From positions 164,196 through 228,195 of the forward strand of contig CANMIX010000007.1 in assembly GCA_947497985.1 (NCBI GenBank): a DNA stretch of 64,000 nt. The letters run 5' to 3'. How positions within the stretch are numbered: the first letter of the stretch is position 1; each line of letters opens with the position of its first letter. The position numbers were made by a program, and so were the translations under genes. The stretch comes from an uncultured Paracoccaceae bacterium (GTDB lineage Bacteria > Pseudomonadota > Alphaproteobacteria > Rhodobacterales > Rhodobacteraceae). The notes under the pieces were generated by a model, which worked only from the letters and a program-made list of their open reading frames with translations, was not told where the DNA came from and ran no database searches. Positions 52,754 through 61,711 of the stretch are shown here, piece by piece.

Positions 52754-52766
52754 CGAATTTCCGAAC
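52754..52766. promoter_or_regulatory. Candidate IclR operator upstream of its own gene
   Basis: CGAATTTCCGAAC lies about 115 bases before the IclR start. The core CGAATTTCC recurs on the minus strand in the liv promoter region (57625-57633). Confidence 0.35.
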
Positions 52767-52834
52767 GCTCGCGGCTTTGAATGCTCCGACCGTGGCGGAG
52801 GGCGCATTCAACCACGAGAAACGCCAACGCTCGG

Positions 52835-53494
52835 TCAGTTCTGAGTTTCAGATGTCGCGACCCTGATCTTTCCGCGTTCAATGGTGTAAACCTTATCCAC
52901 CAGACGTTGGGAATGGGTGTAATCCGACTCAGAAATCAAGACGGCCAAATTCTCTGACTTCAGATCTGAGACCACTTCCATCAATCGTTGGGCAAGGGCA
53001 GGGGCGACGCCTTCAAAGGGTTCGTCCAGTAGCAGCAATTGGCTGCCCGCAACAAGGGATCGTGCCAGCGCCACCAGTTTTTGCTGGCCTCCGGATAATG
53101 TCATGGCGCGCCGATCCGCAAAGCGACCGATCTCGGGCATCAGATCATACACCCATTTCACCCGTTTGCGATCGCGTTTTTTCGCAGCCCATAACGGCAC
53201 CATGATGTTCTCTTCGACAGTGAAGTGCGGCACCAAGCGGCGGTCTTCTGGCAGGTATCCGATACCGAGGCCGGACCGTTCATGCGCTTTGGCTTGGGTT
53301 AAGTCCTGGCCATTGAAGCGGATTGCATCACCGGTCACCGGCAATGCCCCCATAATAGCCCGCATCAAGGTTGTTTTTCCCGCGCCGTTTCGACCAATCA
53401 GGCCACAGGTCTGCCCCGCAGCCAGGTCAAGACTTACCGATTTCAAAACCGGCGTGCGCTGAATGGAAACGCTGATGTCTGAGATGTTCAACAT
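52835..53494 (-). CDS. livF: Branched-chain-type amino acid ABC transporter ATP-binding protein LivF
   Basis: A 219-residue ATPase, slightly shorter than typical LivF (about 235). Walker A GRNGAGKTT, Q-loop region LPEDRRLVPHFTVEEN, signature LSGGQQKLVALARS and Walker B LLLLDEPFEG are intact. It is the last gene of a livK-H-M-G-F operon, 3 bp after livG. The ligand is defined by the binding protein, not by this subunit. Confidence 0.93.
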   Translation of the reverse strand: MLNISDISVSIQRTPVLKSVSLDLAAGQTCGLIGRNGAGKTTLMRAIMGALPVTGDAIRFNGQDLTQAKAHERSGLGIGYLPEDRRLVPHFTVEENIMVPLWAAKKRDRKRVKWVYDLMPEIGRFADRRAMTLSGGQQKLVALARSLVAGSQLLLLDEPFEGVAPALAQRLMEVVSDLKSENLAVLISESDYTHSQRLVDKVYTIERGKIRVATSETQN

Positions 53495-53497
53495 AGG

Positions 53498-54298
53498 TCA
53501 GCCCTCTGCTTGTTTTTGGATGTCGGAAACATCTGACGTCGCTTTGCGGTGGAACTCGCTGCCGATGACAAATTCCCTGACCTTGGGGTCATCTAGCACG
53601 CCTGCGGTGTCGCCATCGGCCAGGATCGTGCCTTCGTAAAAGGCGATGCAACGCGGTGCGAAGGCCTCGATCAGCTCCATGTCATGCTCAATAAACAACA
53701 CGGCGGTGTCCGTGGCTTGCAAGGCGTCGATCAGCGTCGCCATAAAGCTCATCTTTTCCTCGGCGCTGACGCCGCTGGTGGGTTCATCCAGAAACAACAG
53801 GCTCGGTTCGGGAACCGTTGCCATGGCGATATCGACCAGCTTGCGTACGCCCTGTGCCAATGTGGTTATCAGCTTGTCTGCGTGTTCTTCGATCTTGAAC
53901 CGGGACAGGATCTGCATGGCCTTGTCCGTCAGGGCCTGATCCACAGCCGGGGTTAGCCAGCCTTTTTTCCCGCGATGGGCGATGGTGAGCGCGATCAACA
54001 GATTGTCCAGAACGGTTAGTTCCGGAAACAATTGCGGGATCTGAAAGGATCGGCAGATCCCCATTTGCGTGATGTCCCGCGTCGGCATCCCAGCAATGTC
54101 CTTGCCGTGAAACAGGATCTCGCCTGATGATGGCGTCAGATAGCCCGTGACCATATTTACAAAGGTCGTCTTGCCCGCGCCATTGGATCCGATCACGCCA
54201 ATGACTTCGGCGGCATCAATACTGATGTTGATGTTGTGCGCCGCGACAACGGCGTCAAAGGTTTTCTCCAACCCTCGCGTTTCAAGAATAACACTCAT
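53498..54298 (-). CDS. livG: Branched-chain-type amino acid ABC transporter ATP-binding protein LivG
   Basis: A 266-residue ATPase with Walker A GSNGAGKTT (about 36-44), ICRSFQIPQLFPELTVLDNL after it, and Walker B LLFLDEPTSGV. The signature motif is altered: the position of LSGGQ reads TLAQGVRKLVDIAMA. Altered signatures occur in some LivG-like proteins. Start overlaps livM by 4 bases. Confidence 0.92.
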   Translation of the reverse strand: MSVILETRGLEKTFDAVVAAHNINISIDAAEVIGVIGSNGAGKTTFVNMVTGYLTPSSGEILFHGKDIAGMPTRDITQMGICRSFQIPQLFPELTVLDNLLIALTIAHRGKKGWLTPAVDQALTDKAMQILSRFKIEEHADKLITTLAQGVRKLVDIAMATVPEPSLLFLDEPTSGVSAEEKMSFMATLIDALQATDTAVLFIEHDMELIEAFAPRCIAFYEGTILADGDTAGVLDDPKVREFVIGSEFHRKATSDVSDIQKQAEG

Positions 54299-55257
54299 GC
54301 GGCTGGCTCCTTTGAGGATAGGCGTTTGACGAAACCTTCAAACAGCGACCACAACCCTTTGGGCAAAAAGACAATGGTCAGCAGCATCACGGTGCCGAGG
54401 ATCATTTGCCACGTATTGGGTGAGATCTCGACGGCATACACGCGCAAGACCTCTAGGATCAAAGTCCCGATCAGCGGCGCGAACACATTTCCGGTTCCGG
54501 CCAAAATCACGATAAAGACGAATTGACCTGACGTGGTCCAATTGGCCATCTCAGGGGTGACATGTCCCAAAGCCATGGCCCAAAGCACCCCGCCAATCGC
54601 GGAAATGACAGCCGCAACCATATAGAGGATATGGACGGAAACATGCGCGGAGGCTCCCAAATATTCCACACGCAGTTCATTTTCGCGAATGGCTTCGATG
54701 ATTTTCCCAATAGGGCCACGCAAAAAGCGGTTGATCAAAATGGCGCATGCCAAGGTCAATATCGCTGTGAGGATGAACAATGTCGCACCGGCGGTCTCAC
54801 CTTCTGGACGCCAACCCAGATAGCTTGCCTGCGGTAAGTTGAACCCATCGGTGCTGCCAAGCTCATGCGAGCTGGATAAGAGCGCGAACAGGATCATTGA
54901 GACCGCAAGCGTCAACATCGCAAAGAAAATTTCACGATATCTGCGCAACAAGAACCCCAGGACACCGGCGACAACCAACGTGGCGACAATTGCGATGGCA
55001 AAGATCACAAAGATGTCCGAGATGTTCCAAAACTTGCTGGCCATGCCAGCTGTGTATCCGCCGATGCAGAAATAGAGCCCTTGACCAAAGGAGACCAATC
55101 CTGCCCGCATCTGGATCATCACGGCAAGCGCCACGAGCCCCATGCCCATCGACACTTGCACATAGTTCACAAGCCATGTGGGCAGGACAAACAGAAGGAT
55201 GATGAGAACGGGCAAAGCATAAAGCAGCGACCATTCTGTTTTATCGAAGAACTTCAT
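54295..55257 (-). CDS. livM: Branched-chain-type amino acid ABC transporter permease LivM
   Basis: A 320-residue permease with 8-9 TM helices. The family segment MRAGLVSFGQGLYFCIGGYTAGM (about 50-72) and the loop IGKIIEAIRENELRVEYLG are typical. The start overlaps the livH stop by one base (TAATG), the end overlaps livG by 4. Confidence 0.93.
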   Translation of the reverse strand: MKFFDKTEWSLLYALPVLIILLFVLPTWLVNYVQVSMGMGLVALAVMIQMRAGLVSFGQGLYFCIGGYTAGMASKFWNISDIFVIFAIAIVATLVVAGVLGFLLRRYREIFFAMLTLAVSMILFALLSSSHELGSTDGFNLPQASYLGWRPEGETAGATLFILTAILTLACAILINRFLRGPIGKIIEAIRENELRVEYLGASAHVSVHILYMVAAVISAIGGVLWAMALGHVTPEMANWTTSGQFVFIVILAGTGNVFAPLIGTLILEVLRVYAVEISPNTWQMILGTVMLLTIVFLPKGLWSLFEGFVKRLSSKEPAA

Positions 55258-56153
55258 TAGATTTTTCTGCCTTCAGCCAGTGCAAAGAGACCATATGGTT
55301 TGATGGCCAAAACCATCGCCATCACCAGATAGATCGAGAACATTTCGATCGGCGGGTAGAGATGGACCGACAGGGCGCGTGCAAACCCGACAATTACAGC
55401 GCCAATCATGGCGCCGCCGACGCTGCCCATGCCGCCGATGACGATCACCGCAAAAGCCATGACAATGACCTCCGCACCGATACCCGGCACAACTGAAATC
55501 TCAGGCGCGGTCAATGCTCCGCCAAGCGCTCCAAGGGTTGTTCCGATCACAAAGGTCACGGTGAAAAAGAGGGTGACATTTATGCCTAGGGCCGCACTGA
55601 CTTCGCGATCATGGATAACGACCAGCAGCAGTTTTCCCGCTCGGGTGCGGTTCAGCCCCCAATAGAGACCCGCGCCAACCGCCAGGGCGGTGCCGATGAT
55701 CAAGAATTTGTAGATGGTGTAGGGAATACCCGCGACATCAATGGTTCCGAGCCAATAGGCGGGCTGATAGGCGACATAGGATTCTGTGCCCCAGATCAGT
55801 TTGGTTGCATCCTCCAAAATCAGGAAGACGGCATAGGTGACCAGCACCATCAGGACTTCTTCATGGCCATACATGAACCGCAATAGCCCGCGTTCCACCA
55901 ACAGACCAGTAAGCGTGCCCACAATGATCGCGGCGAGCGGAATGATCAGATAGGTGAGGGCAATCGTGTTGCCAGTCTGCGTGTAAAGCCCCACGGCCCA
56001 GGCGGCAGAGTAAGCACCAAGCGCATAGAAACCGCCGTGGCTGATGTTCAAAATCCGCATGACACCGTAAATCAATGTCAGGCCGACAGACGAAAGAAAC
56101 AGCCAAGCCGCAAAGCCGAACCCATCAAGAATGATGGCAACCGTCGTGATCAT
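55257..56153 (-). CDS. livH: Branched-chain-type amino acid ABC transporter permease LivH
   Basis: A 298-residue permease from the ATG at 56153 (GGAGA upstream); the track start adds 15 residues across the hairpin. It has LIYGVMRILNISHGGFYALGAY (about 27-48), the invariant N-H-G region, and AVIVIGGMGSVGGAMIGA near residue 230. Pairs with LivM. Confidence 0.93.
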   Translation of the reverse strand: MITTVAIILDGFGFAAWLFLSSVGLTLIYGVMRILNISHGGFYALGAYSAAWAVGLYTQTGNTIALTYLIIPLAAIIVGTLTGLLVERGLLRFMYGHEEVLMVLVTYAVFLILEDATKLIWGTESYVAYQPAYWLGTIDVAGIPYTIYKFLIIGTALAVGAGLYWGLNRTRAGKLLLVVIHDREVSAALGINVTLFFTVTFVIGTTLGALGGALTAPEISVVPGIGAEVIVMAFAVIVIGGMGSVGGAMIGAVIVGFARALSVHLYPPIEMFSIYLVMAMVLAIKPYGLFALAEGRKI

Positions 56154-56178
56154 ACCAATGTCTCCAAAGTAGTGAAGT

Positions 56179-56206
56179 GGCAGGCAAAGACGCGCCATTG
56201 CCTGCC
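56179..56206 (-). other. Intercistronic hairpin between livK-type and livH genes
   Basis: A perfect 9-bp stem GGCAGGCAA / TTGCCTGCC with a 10-nt loop, between the binding-protein stop and the permease start. It is a position where hairpins raise binding-protein mRNA over permease mRNA in other operons. Confidence 0.65.
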
Positions 56207-56237
56207 GGACCCATTCGGGTGTGTTAGACGCGGTCGA

Positions 56238-57551
56238 TTACTCGCAATCAGCGCCGACAAATCCGCCCGTGATCCACTCTTGCGAGGTCAGATCTGCAGG
56301 GGGGTTAATGCATTCAGCCTTATAGGTCACAATGTTCTCGACAGTGCCAAGACCGGTTTCTGTGTCGAACTTGTAGGTGCCATAGGCAGAGCCCGTGATC
56401 GCCTGATGGCCATCAGCCAGCGCCATATCAACGGTGCCGCCAGGGCCTTCATAGGACAGGCCTTTCAGGTTGGCGATAATGGCCTCTTCGGTACCAACGC
56501 CGGCTTTGTCCGCGGCAGCTTTCATGCCCAGAACTGCATTTGCCATTTGATAGGCCGGGTGCACGGGATAGACGCCATAACGGTCGTAATAGGCTTGGCG
56601 GAACCAATCATTTAGGTCCGATTTGGGCGCATAGATGCTGTACGATCCGCGTGCACCGATAATGGTCCCATCTGGGATCTGACGGCCCAGGCGGTGGATG
56701 GCCGTATCAGAAGAGGTCAGTACCATTTGGGTGCGACCAAACAAACCACGACCCGCGCCCTGGATAACCAGGGCTTCCAAGTCACCGCCCCAGAAGCTGG
56801 AGTGAACCACATCCGCACGTGCGGTCAGCAGCGCGGAAATCTCGGCACCATATTGGCCGGCAAAGATCTTCGGGAATTGTTCGTTTGCGATTTCAACGTC
56901 ATCTTTCAGAACTTTGATCGAGGCAGAGAAGTCGCGCCAGGAGTCAAAACCCCAAGAATAATTTTGGTTGATGCCGGCAATATCACTCAGCTTTTCAACG
57001 GCTTCCGGCGTGTGCTCGACAACATAACGTGCGGCAGCCACGTTATCCATTGTTGCATGGCTCGCCGCGCGGAACAGGTACTTTGGTTCCGTGACGATCT
57101 CTTCAAAGATCTGCGATGTTCCGCACGCGGACAGAACCGTCAGTGTTTCCAACTTCTCAACTTCGGGCGCAATCGCCACGCAGCTTCCGGAGGAGTTATA
57201 CCCCACAATGCCGTCCACTTCGTCCTTTTGGACGAGCCTTTGATAGTCCGCGACGACATTTTTTGAGGCCTCGTCCACAAACAATGGTTCGACCAACGTG
57301 CCGGCAAACCCGACCGAGTCATAAGGCGCAGGCAGGGTGCCTTTGTTCATCGCGTCGACAATCAGCTCAGCCGCATTGCGTGAGGGCACGCCAAATGGGC
57401 CAGAGGCCCCGCCCGACAGGAAGCTCACCACGCCCAGTTTAAACGTGGGTGAATCCTGCGCAAAAAGCGTCGTCGGGGCGATGGCCAGCGTGAGTGCCAG
57501 CGTCGATGCGAGTGGGCGACTTATTTTGCCAAGTTGAGAGACTTTGGTCAT
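56238..57551 (-). CDS. Liv-type ABC transporter substrate-binding protein
   Basis: A 437-residue periplasmic-binding protein of the Peripla_BP_6/LivK type. The signal peptide ends in LFA (about residue 31). GVVSFLSGGASGPFGVPSRNAAELIVDAMN is the first-lobe start and VDGIVGYNSSGSCVAIAPEVEK the ligand-loop region. It is longer than LivK (about 370), as are binders of amides, short carboxylates or aromatic compounds. The ligand is not predictable. It is the first gene of its operon. Confidence 0.9.
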   Translation of the reverse strand: MTKVSQLGKISRPLASTLALTLAIAPTTLFAQDSPTFKLGVVSFLSGGASGPFGVPSRNAAELIVDAMNKGTLPAPYDSVGFAGTLVEPLFVDEASKNVVADYQRLVQKDEVDGIVGYNSSGSCVAIAPEVEKLETLTVLSACGTSQIFEEIVTEPKYLFRAASHATMDNVAAARYVVEHTPEAVEKLSDIAGINQNYSWGFDSWRDFSASIKVLKDDVEIANEQFPKIFAGQYGAEISALLTARADVVHSSFWGGDLEALVIQGAGRGLFGRTQMVLTSSDTAIHRLGRQIPDGTIIGARGSYSIYAPKSDLNDWFRQAYYDRYGVYPVHPAYQMANAVLGMKAAADKAGVGTEEAIIANLKGLSYEGPGGTVDMALADGHQAITGSAYGTYKFDTETGLGTVENIVTYKAECINPPADLTSQEWITGGFVGADCE

Positions 57552-58327
57552 TTCTGTTTTCCCTGTTGTTGTTTCTAAATCTCAAAATTATGATTTTCGA
57601 TATAGAGAAGCGAATTCGTTATTTGGAAATTCGAAGGGAGTCCGTAAATTTGTCAACACAGATGCAGGAATTTGTGAGGCAAATTTCTGTGAAGTGGCCA
57701 AAGGTGAGGGAAATATAATCATTTCCTGAAGTGAATTCGAAATTTCGAAGAAGAGATGCTCATCAATTGCTCGGTCTGCGAAGCGGAACCACAGGGTGTT
57801 TGGTCGCTTTTCTTTTGCTGCTGAGCTGAAAGCCGGGCCCGAAACTCCGCAGAGTTTCAGTTGTTGGCCGAATTTTGCTGAGGCGTATTGGTCAAGAATG
57901 ATCCACCCACAACGCCGCCCTGTTTGGGGCGATGTTCGCGCCTTTGTTAGGCGAAGATTCAGCTATATGGGAGTTCGGATGTGAGAGCGATTGAGAACGG
58001 GATACGGGCTTTGGGAGGTCGCTGAGCTAGGTCGTGCGGAAGATTTTGGGACCCAAGATAATATGTGCAATGCGCTGTATCGGAAAGGGCTGAGCAACCA
58101 AACTGGTAAGCGCCAGCGGACTGAATGATCCCGGAGATCGTTCGAAGGCGTAGAAAGCCGTGACGGAGTACTTCGCCTCTCCCAAGAGACGACATGCGAC
58201 CATCGGGTTTATAAGTTCCCTGACATTCGAGGAACGTGCTGTGAAAGCTTTCGTTGGCGCCCTGGAATTTGGCAGCAGGACACCGAAGCCGCAACATCTA
58301 CTTCGCTTGTGAGATTTAGCGTGCCTT
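57552..58327. other. Long gene-free interval upstream of the liv operon
   Basis: Some 780 bases without a convincing gene. The left part (57552-57760) is AT-rich and holds the liv promoter, with repeated GAATTCG/TTCGAA elements and a 14-bp palindrome. A small hairpin GAAACTC-CGCA-GAGTTTC is at 57841-57858. The 112-codon minus-strand ORF at 57959-58297 and the plus-strand 62-codon ORF at 57796 have no recognisable motifs or ribosome binding sites. It could be decayed mobile or coding DNA. Confidence 0.5.
57608..57749. promoter_or_regulatory. Candidate operator cluster upstream of the liv operon
   Basis: AAGCGAATTCG at 57608-57618 and AAGTGAATTCG at 57729-57739 are near-identical direct repeats. 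TTCGAAATTTCGAA at 57736-57749 is a perfect 14-bp palindrome. GGAAATTCGAAG at 57625-57636 contains, inverted, the CGAATTTCC core also found before the IclR gene. Together they suggest a cooperative IclR-type regulator binding region. Confidence 0.4.
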
Positions 58328-58361
58328 AAAAAAATGGCAGACCGTAGAGACGGTCTGCCAT
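58328..58361 (-). terminator. Rho-independent terminator of the amino-acid transporter/aminotransferase operon
   Basis: A perfect 12-bp stem ATGGCAGACCGT / ACGGTCTGCCAT with an AGAG loop. On the minus strand it is followed by seven T residues, 8 nt after the aminotransferase stop codon. The strongest minus-strand terminator in the window. Confidence 0.95.
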
Positions 58362-58368
58362 CTGCAAG

Positions 58369-59223
58369 TTAAATCGCGTTCTCCAGGCTAGCCTGAAGAT
58401 ACGTTTGCCGCAAAGATTTCGAGATTGTACCTGGTTCGCCAGAGCCGATCGGCACCCCGTCGACAGTAACCACAGGATTTACAAAGCCTGAAGCAGAGGT
58501 GGAGAATGCTTCTTTTGCGGATTTTAACTCGTCAATCGTGAAGGCGCGTTCAATGACTTTCATCTGGTGCAGTCGCGCGACATTCAAAACCGAGTTGCGT
58601 GTGATGCCGTGCAAGATGTCTGTGGAGAGCTCACGCGTGATGATCTCATCGTTTTCAGTAACGATATATGCGTTGTTGGAAGAGCCTTCCGTGATCTCAT
58701 CTCCTCGGTACAGCCAAACATCATCTGCACCGTTCTTCTTGGCGCGGGTTTTTGACAGAGAAGAGAACAGCAATTGAACGGTTTTGATGTCCGAACGACC
58801 CCAACGCTGATCTTCGACAAGTGAAATGTTCTGTCCACGTGCAGCCAAGGAGTTCTTGACCAGATTTTTGGCCTGCGTGAACAAAAACAAACCCGGTGTG
58901 GACTCGATCTGCGAAAAGTCAAAGTCACGATCCGCAACACCGCGTGTGACCTGAAGGTAGATCACCCCTTCGTCTAGGTCGTTCTTTTCGATCAAAGCTC
59001 GATGAATACTCAGAAGATCGTCATGAGAGTAGACGTCATCCATATCCATTTCATTCAAGGAGCGTTTGAGACGCGCCATATGACCTTTGAAATCGAGAAG
59101 CTTTCTGTCCACGACGGCCGTCACTTCATAAACCGCATCAGCGAAAAGGACAGCGCGATCAAAAATAGAGATTTGCGCCTGATCTTCGGGCAGGTAAACG
59201 CCATTCACGTATACGGTGCGCAT
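58369..59223 (-). CDS. Class IV aminotransferase, D-amino-acid aminotransferase-like
   Basis: About 284 residues from the ATG 59223 (an ATG at 59238 is the alternative). A PLP fold-type IV enzyme: FDRAVLFADAVYEV near the start, the PLP Lys in SDIKTVQLLFSSLSK (about K140), and ITEGSSNNAYIV with the cofactor-phosphate residues. The DIK...LL...K pattern is closer to D-amino-acid transaminase than to IlvE. It would move the amino group from a D-amino acid (such as D-alanine) to 2-oxoglutarate. It is last in the operon with a polar amino-acid ABC importer. Confidence 0.87.
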   Translation of the reverse strand: MRTVYVNGVYLPEDQAQISIFDRAVLFADAVYEVTAVVDRKLLDFKGHMARLKRSLNEMDMDDVYSHDDLLSIHRALIEKNDLDEGVIYLQVTRGVADRDFDFSQIESTPGLFLFTQAKNLVKNSLAARGQNISLVEDQRWGRSDIKTVQLLFSSLSKTRAKKNGADDVWLYRGDEITEGSSNNAYIVTENDEIITRELSTDILHGITRNSVLNVARLHQMKVIERAFTIDELKSAKEAFSTSASGFVNPVVTVDGVPIGSGEPGTISKSLRQTYLQASLENAI

Positions 59224-59241
59224 GGTTAAGTCTTTCATTTG

Positions 59242-60012
59242 TTATAGAATTTGTCCCAAGAACTCTTTGGTTCGTGGGTCTGAGGCATTTTCAAAGAACA
59301 CATCAGGTGCCCCGTGTTCGACAATGACACCCTTGTCGGTGAAATAGATCTGATCTGCCACTTCGCGTGCAAATGCCATTTCATGGGTCACCAGGATGCA
59401 GGTCATCCCATCGGCGGCAAGTTCTTTGATTGTCAAAAGAACCTCTTTCACGGTCTCTGGATCCAGCGCCGCGGTGACCTCATCAAACAGCATTACGTCT
59501 GGGTCCATTGCCAGTGAACGGGCAATCGCAACACGTTGCTGTTGGCCACCTGACAGCTCACCCGGATAGGAGTTCTCTTTCCCCTCCAGGCGGACCTTTT
59601 TGATCAGGGTCCGGGCGCGTTTCTCAACCTCTTCTTTTGGCTGTTTCAGAACCTTCAACGGCGCCATCATCACGTTCTCAAGCGCTGTTTTATGAGGGAA
59701 GAGATTGTATTGCTGAAACACCATGCCGACTTTCTTGCGCAAAGCGAGCTTGTCGAGGTCGGCGTCATGCACTTCTTGGCCTTCAATCGTGATCGAACCC
59801 GCCTGAATATCGTTCAGCGCATTGATGCAACGGATCAGCGTCGACTTGCCGGAACCAGACGGGCCAATGATGCAAATCACCTCACCCTTCATGATGTCCA
59901 TCGAAACACCTTTGAGCACTTCAAAAGTACCAAAGGATTTGCGGACGTCTTTGATCGAAACAATCGGCTGATCTTGCGTCCATGTCTGTTCGGTCGTTGT
60001 GGAAGCTGGCAT
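59242..60012 (-). CDS. Polar amino acid ABC transporter ATP-binding protein (GlnQ/AapP type)
   Basis: A 256-residue ATPase: Walker A GPSGSGKST, VFQQYNLFPHKTALENVMMAP, signature LSGGQQQRVAIARSL, Walker B VMLFDEVTAALDPE and switch His in LVTHEM. The lead of about 16 residues before the domain is common in AapP. It lies 3 bp after the permease gene and powers the importer. Confidence 0.94.
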   Translation of the reverse strand: MPASTTTEQTWTQDQPIVSIKDVRKSFGTFEVLKGVSMDIMKGEVICIIGPSGSGKSTLIRCINALNDIQAGSITIEGQEVHDADLDKLALRKKVGMVFQQYNLFPHKTALENVMMAPLKVLKQPKEEVEKRARTLIKKVRLEGKENSYPGELSGGQQQRVAIARSLAMDPDVMLFDEVTAALDPETVKEVLLTIKELAADGMTCILVTHEMAFAREVADQIYFTDKGVIVEHGAPDVFFENASDPRTKEFLGQIL

Positions 60013-60015
60013 GGT

Positions 60016-60885
60016 TTAGCCTTTCAATGCGAACTTGCTTTCCAGACGCAGGGTGAAACGTGCAATCGGGTAGCAATAGATAAAGAAGATAAGGAGCGCG
60101 AAGCCAAAGAAGGGCATCAGCAAAGATGGGTTATTGCCCTCGGCCTCCATGGCCTGACGAGACAGTGTTACAAGCTCTGTCACTCCGAGCAGGGATACCA
60201 GGGGAGTTGCCATCGTCATGATCGCGTACCAATTCATCCACGGTGGGATCATGCGTTTGAAACACTGGGGCAGGATGATTTGCCACATGATCTGGCGACG
60301 GGAGAATGCCAGGCTTTGCGCGGCTTCCCACTGTGCCGATGGCACCGATTGGATGGCGCCGCGTACGATCTCGGCAATGTTGGCCATAACCGGCAAGCTG
60401 AGACCAAACACCGCCTTCATCCAGTCCGGCACAGGAATATATGTACCACCGATGCGGATCTCAAACGGCAAGGTCAGCATCACGATGAACAACAACACCA
60501 GCCAGGGCGAGTTGCGAAACAGCTGTACAGTCAGCCACGAAATGGACCGCACAGCCCCATTTTCAGAGACGCGACCCAGACCAAGAAACAGACCTGCAAT
60601 GGTGCCAAAGAGCATGGTGAAGAAGCTAATCACCACATTCATCAGGAAGCCCTTTGTCAGCAGAAGCGGCAACCATTTCAACATGATGTCGATGATTTTT
60701 TCCGCAGAATAGACCGCCTGCGCATGGCCTGCAATCGGCCACAGCATCATTAGAACGGCAACCGCAGGCAGTGCCCAGGGCGGCATTCCAACAAGCCAGC
60801 GCGAAAACCCAAGCGCATCTGGGGCTTTGAATTTCGGCTCCAGAATAACTGGAAGATCTGTGCGTTGATTAAAGGAATGTGCCAT
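60016..60885 (-). CDS. Polar amino acid ABC transporter permease
   Basis: A 289-residue permease from the ATG 60885 that overlaps the previous stop by one base (TGATG). The N-terminal region of about 60 residues is longer than usual. Typical segments are LFRNSPWLVLLFIVML and the EAA loop SAQWEAAQSLAFSRRQIMWQIILPQCF. About five TM helices. It pairs with the second permease encoded just upstream. Confidence 0.92.
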   Translation of the reverse strand: MAHSFNQRTDLPVILEPKFKAPDALGFSRWLVGMPPWALPAVAVLMMLWPIAGHAQAVYSAEKIIDIMLKWLPLLLTKGFLMNVVISFFTMLFGTIAGLFLGLGRVSENGAVRSISWLTVQLFRNSPWLVLLFIVMLTLPFEIRIGGTYIPVPDWMKAVFGLSLPVMANIAEIVRGAIQSVPSAQWEAAQSLAFSRRQIMWQIILPQCFKRMIPPWMNWYAIMTMATPLVSLLGVTELVTLSRQAMEAEGNNPSLLMPFFGFALLIFFIYCYPIARFTLRLESKFALKG

Positions 60886-61649
60886 CAGCTTGCCTTCCCG
60901 AAACCAGGAACAAGCAGGCGCTTTTCCCATTTATGCATGCCAAATGCCAAGATGCCGACAAGCGCGATGTAGGTGAAGAAAAGGACGGTCATCGCGGCAT
61001 TTTGCGCCGAGGAGTAGTCGTTCCAGATCGACACCATTTCATACAGCAGTTCTGGAACCGCAATCGCGATGGCCTGTGTCGTTGTTTTTACCAGGTTAAT
61101 CAGGTTGTTGTTTAGGGCAGGGAGGCTGACCCGCAACGCCAATGGAAACGTTACGTTTGTGTAGGTCTGGGCGCGGGTGAACCCAAGGGACTCCGCAGCT
61201 TCCAAGGTAGAGTTCGGAACAGCTTCGATGCCAGAGCGGAAGATTTCCACATTGAACGCTCCGGCAAAAAACGAGAGCGAAATGATCGCCCAACCCACGT
61301 TGGAAATGATCGGCTGCTCTGTCCAGCCATCGGGGCCTGTCACTGTTGGGGTGAATTGGCCCAACGCGAAGTAGAAGAACAAAAGCTGGATCAATGGCGG
61401 GGTGTTGCGAAAGAATTGGATATAGCTCTGCACCACCCAACGGATAATGCGAGACGGTGAGCCCTGTGCCCAAGCGCCAGCGATGCCGATGATCACACTC
61501 AGGATCACACAGACAACGGACAGCTTAATAGTCACATAGAGGCCACTAACGACCCGCTCCCATTGGGCGGGCTCGTAGAAGAAAATGAAGTTCCACTTGG
61601 GGTAGGTTTCCGCAAGATCGCGGAAAAAACTCTGGATAATGTCGATCAT
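60885..61649 (-). CDS. Polar amino acid ABC transporter permease
   Basis: A 254-residue permease. IQFFRNTPPLIQLLFFYFALG is the HisM/GlnP hallmark (FRNTP), and the EAA loop is TLEAAESLGFTRAQTYTNVTFPLAL. It follows the binding protein gene and overlaps the second permease. Confidence 0.94.
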   Translation of the reverse strand: MIDIIQSFFRDLAETYPKWNFIFFYEPAQWERVVSGLYVTIKLSVVCVILSVIIGIAGAWAQGSPSRIIRWVVQSYIQFFRNTPPLIQLLFFYFALGQFTPTVTGPDGWTEQPIISNVGWAIISLSFFAGAFNVEIFRSGIEAVPNSTLEAAESLGFTRAQTYTNVTFPLALRVSLPALNNNLINLVKTTTQAIAIAVPELLYEMVSIWNDYSSAQNAAMTVLFFTYIALVGILAFGMHKWEKRLLVPGFGKAS

Positions 61650-61673
61650 GATGCGTCCGGCAAGAGAGGGTTT

Positions 61674-61698
61674 GAGGTGCCGCCTATGGCAACACCTC
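61674..61698 (-). other. Intercistronic hairpin between binding-protein and permease genes
   Basis: GAGGTG / CACCTC (6 bp) with an inner GCC/GGC pairing, right after the binding-protein stop on the minus strand; similar in position to the hairpins behind the other binding-protein genes. Confidence 0.5.
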
Positions 61699-61711
61699 TA
61701 AGAGTTTCAGA

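Noticed and set aside
57959-58297. 112-codon minus-strand ORF considered as a transposase remnant
   Set aside because: Looked for IS3/IS6-type C-terminal motifs and found no convincing match; kept only as an unexplained interval.
59692-60753. 353-codon plus-strand ORF opposite the amino-acid ABC genes
   Set aside because: Spans two minus-strand genes with full motifs and is full of His/Gln/Arg, a typical shadow frame.
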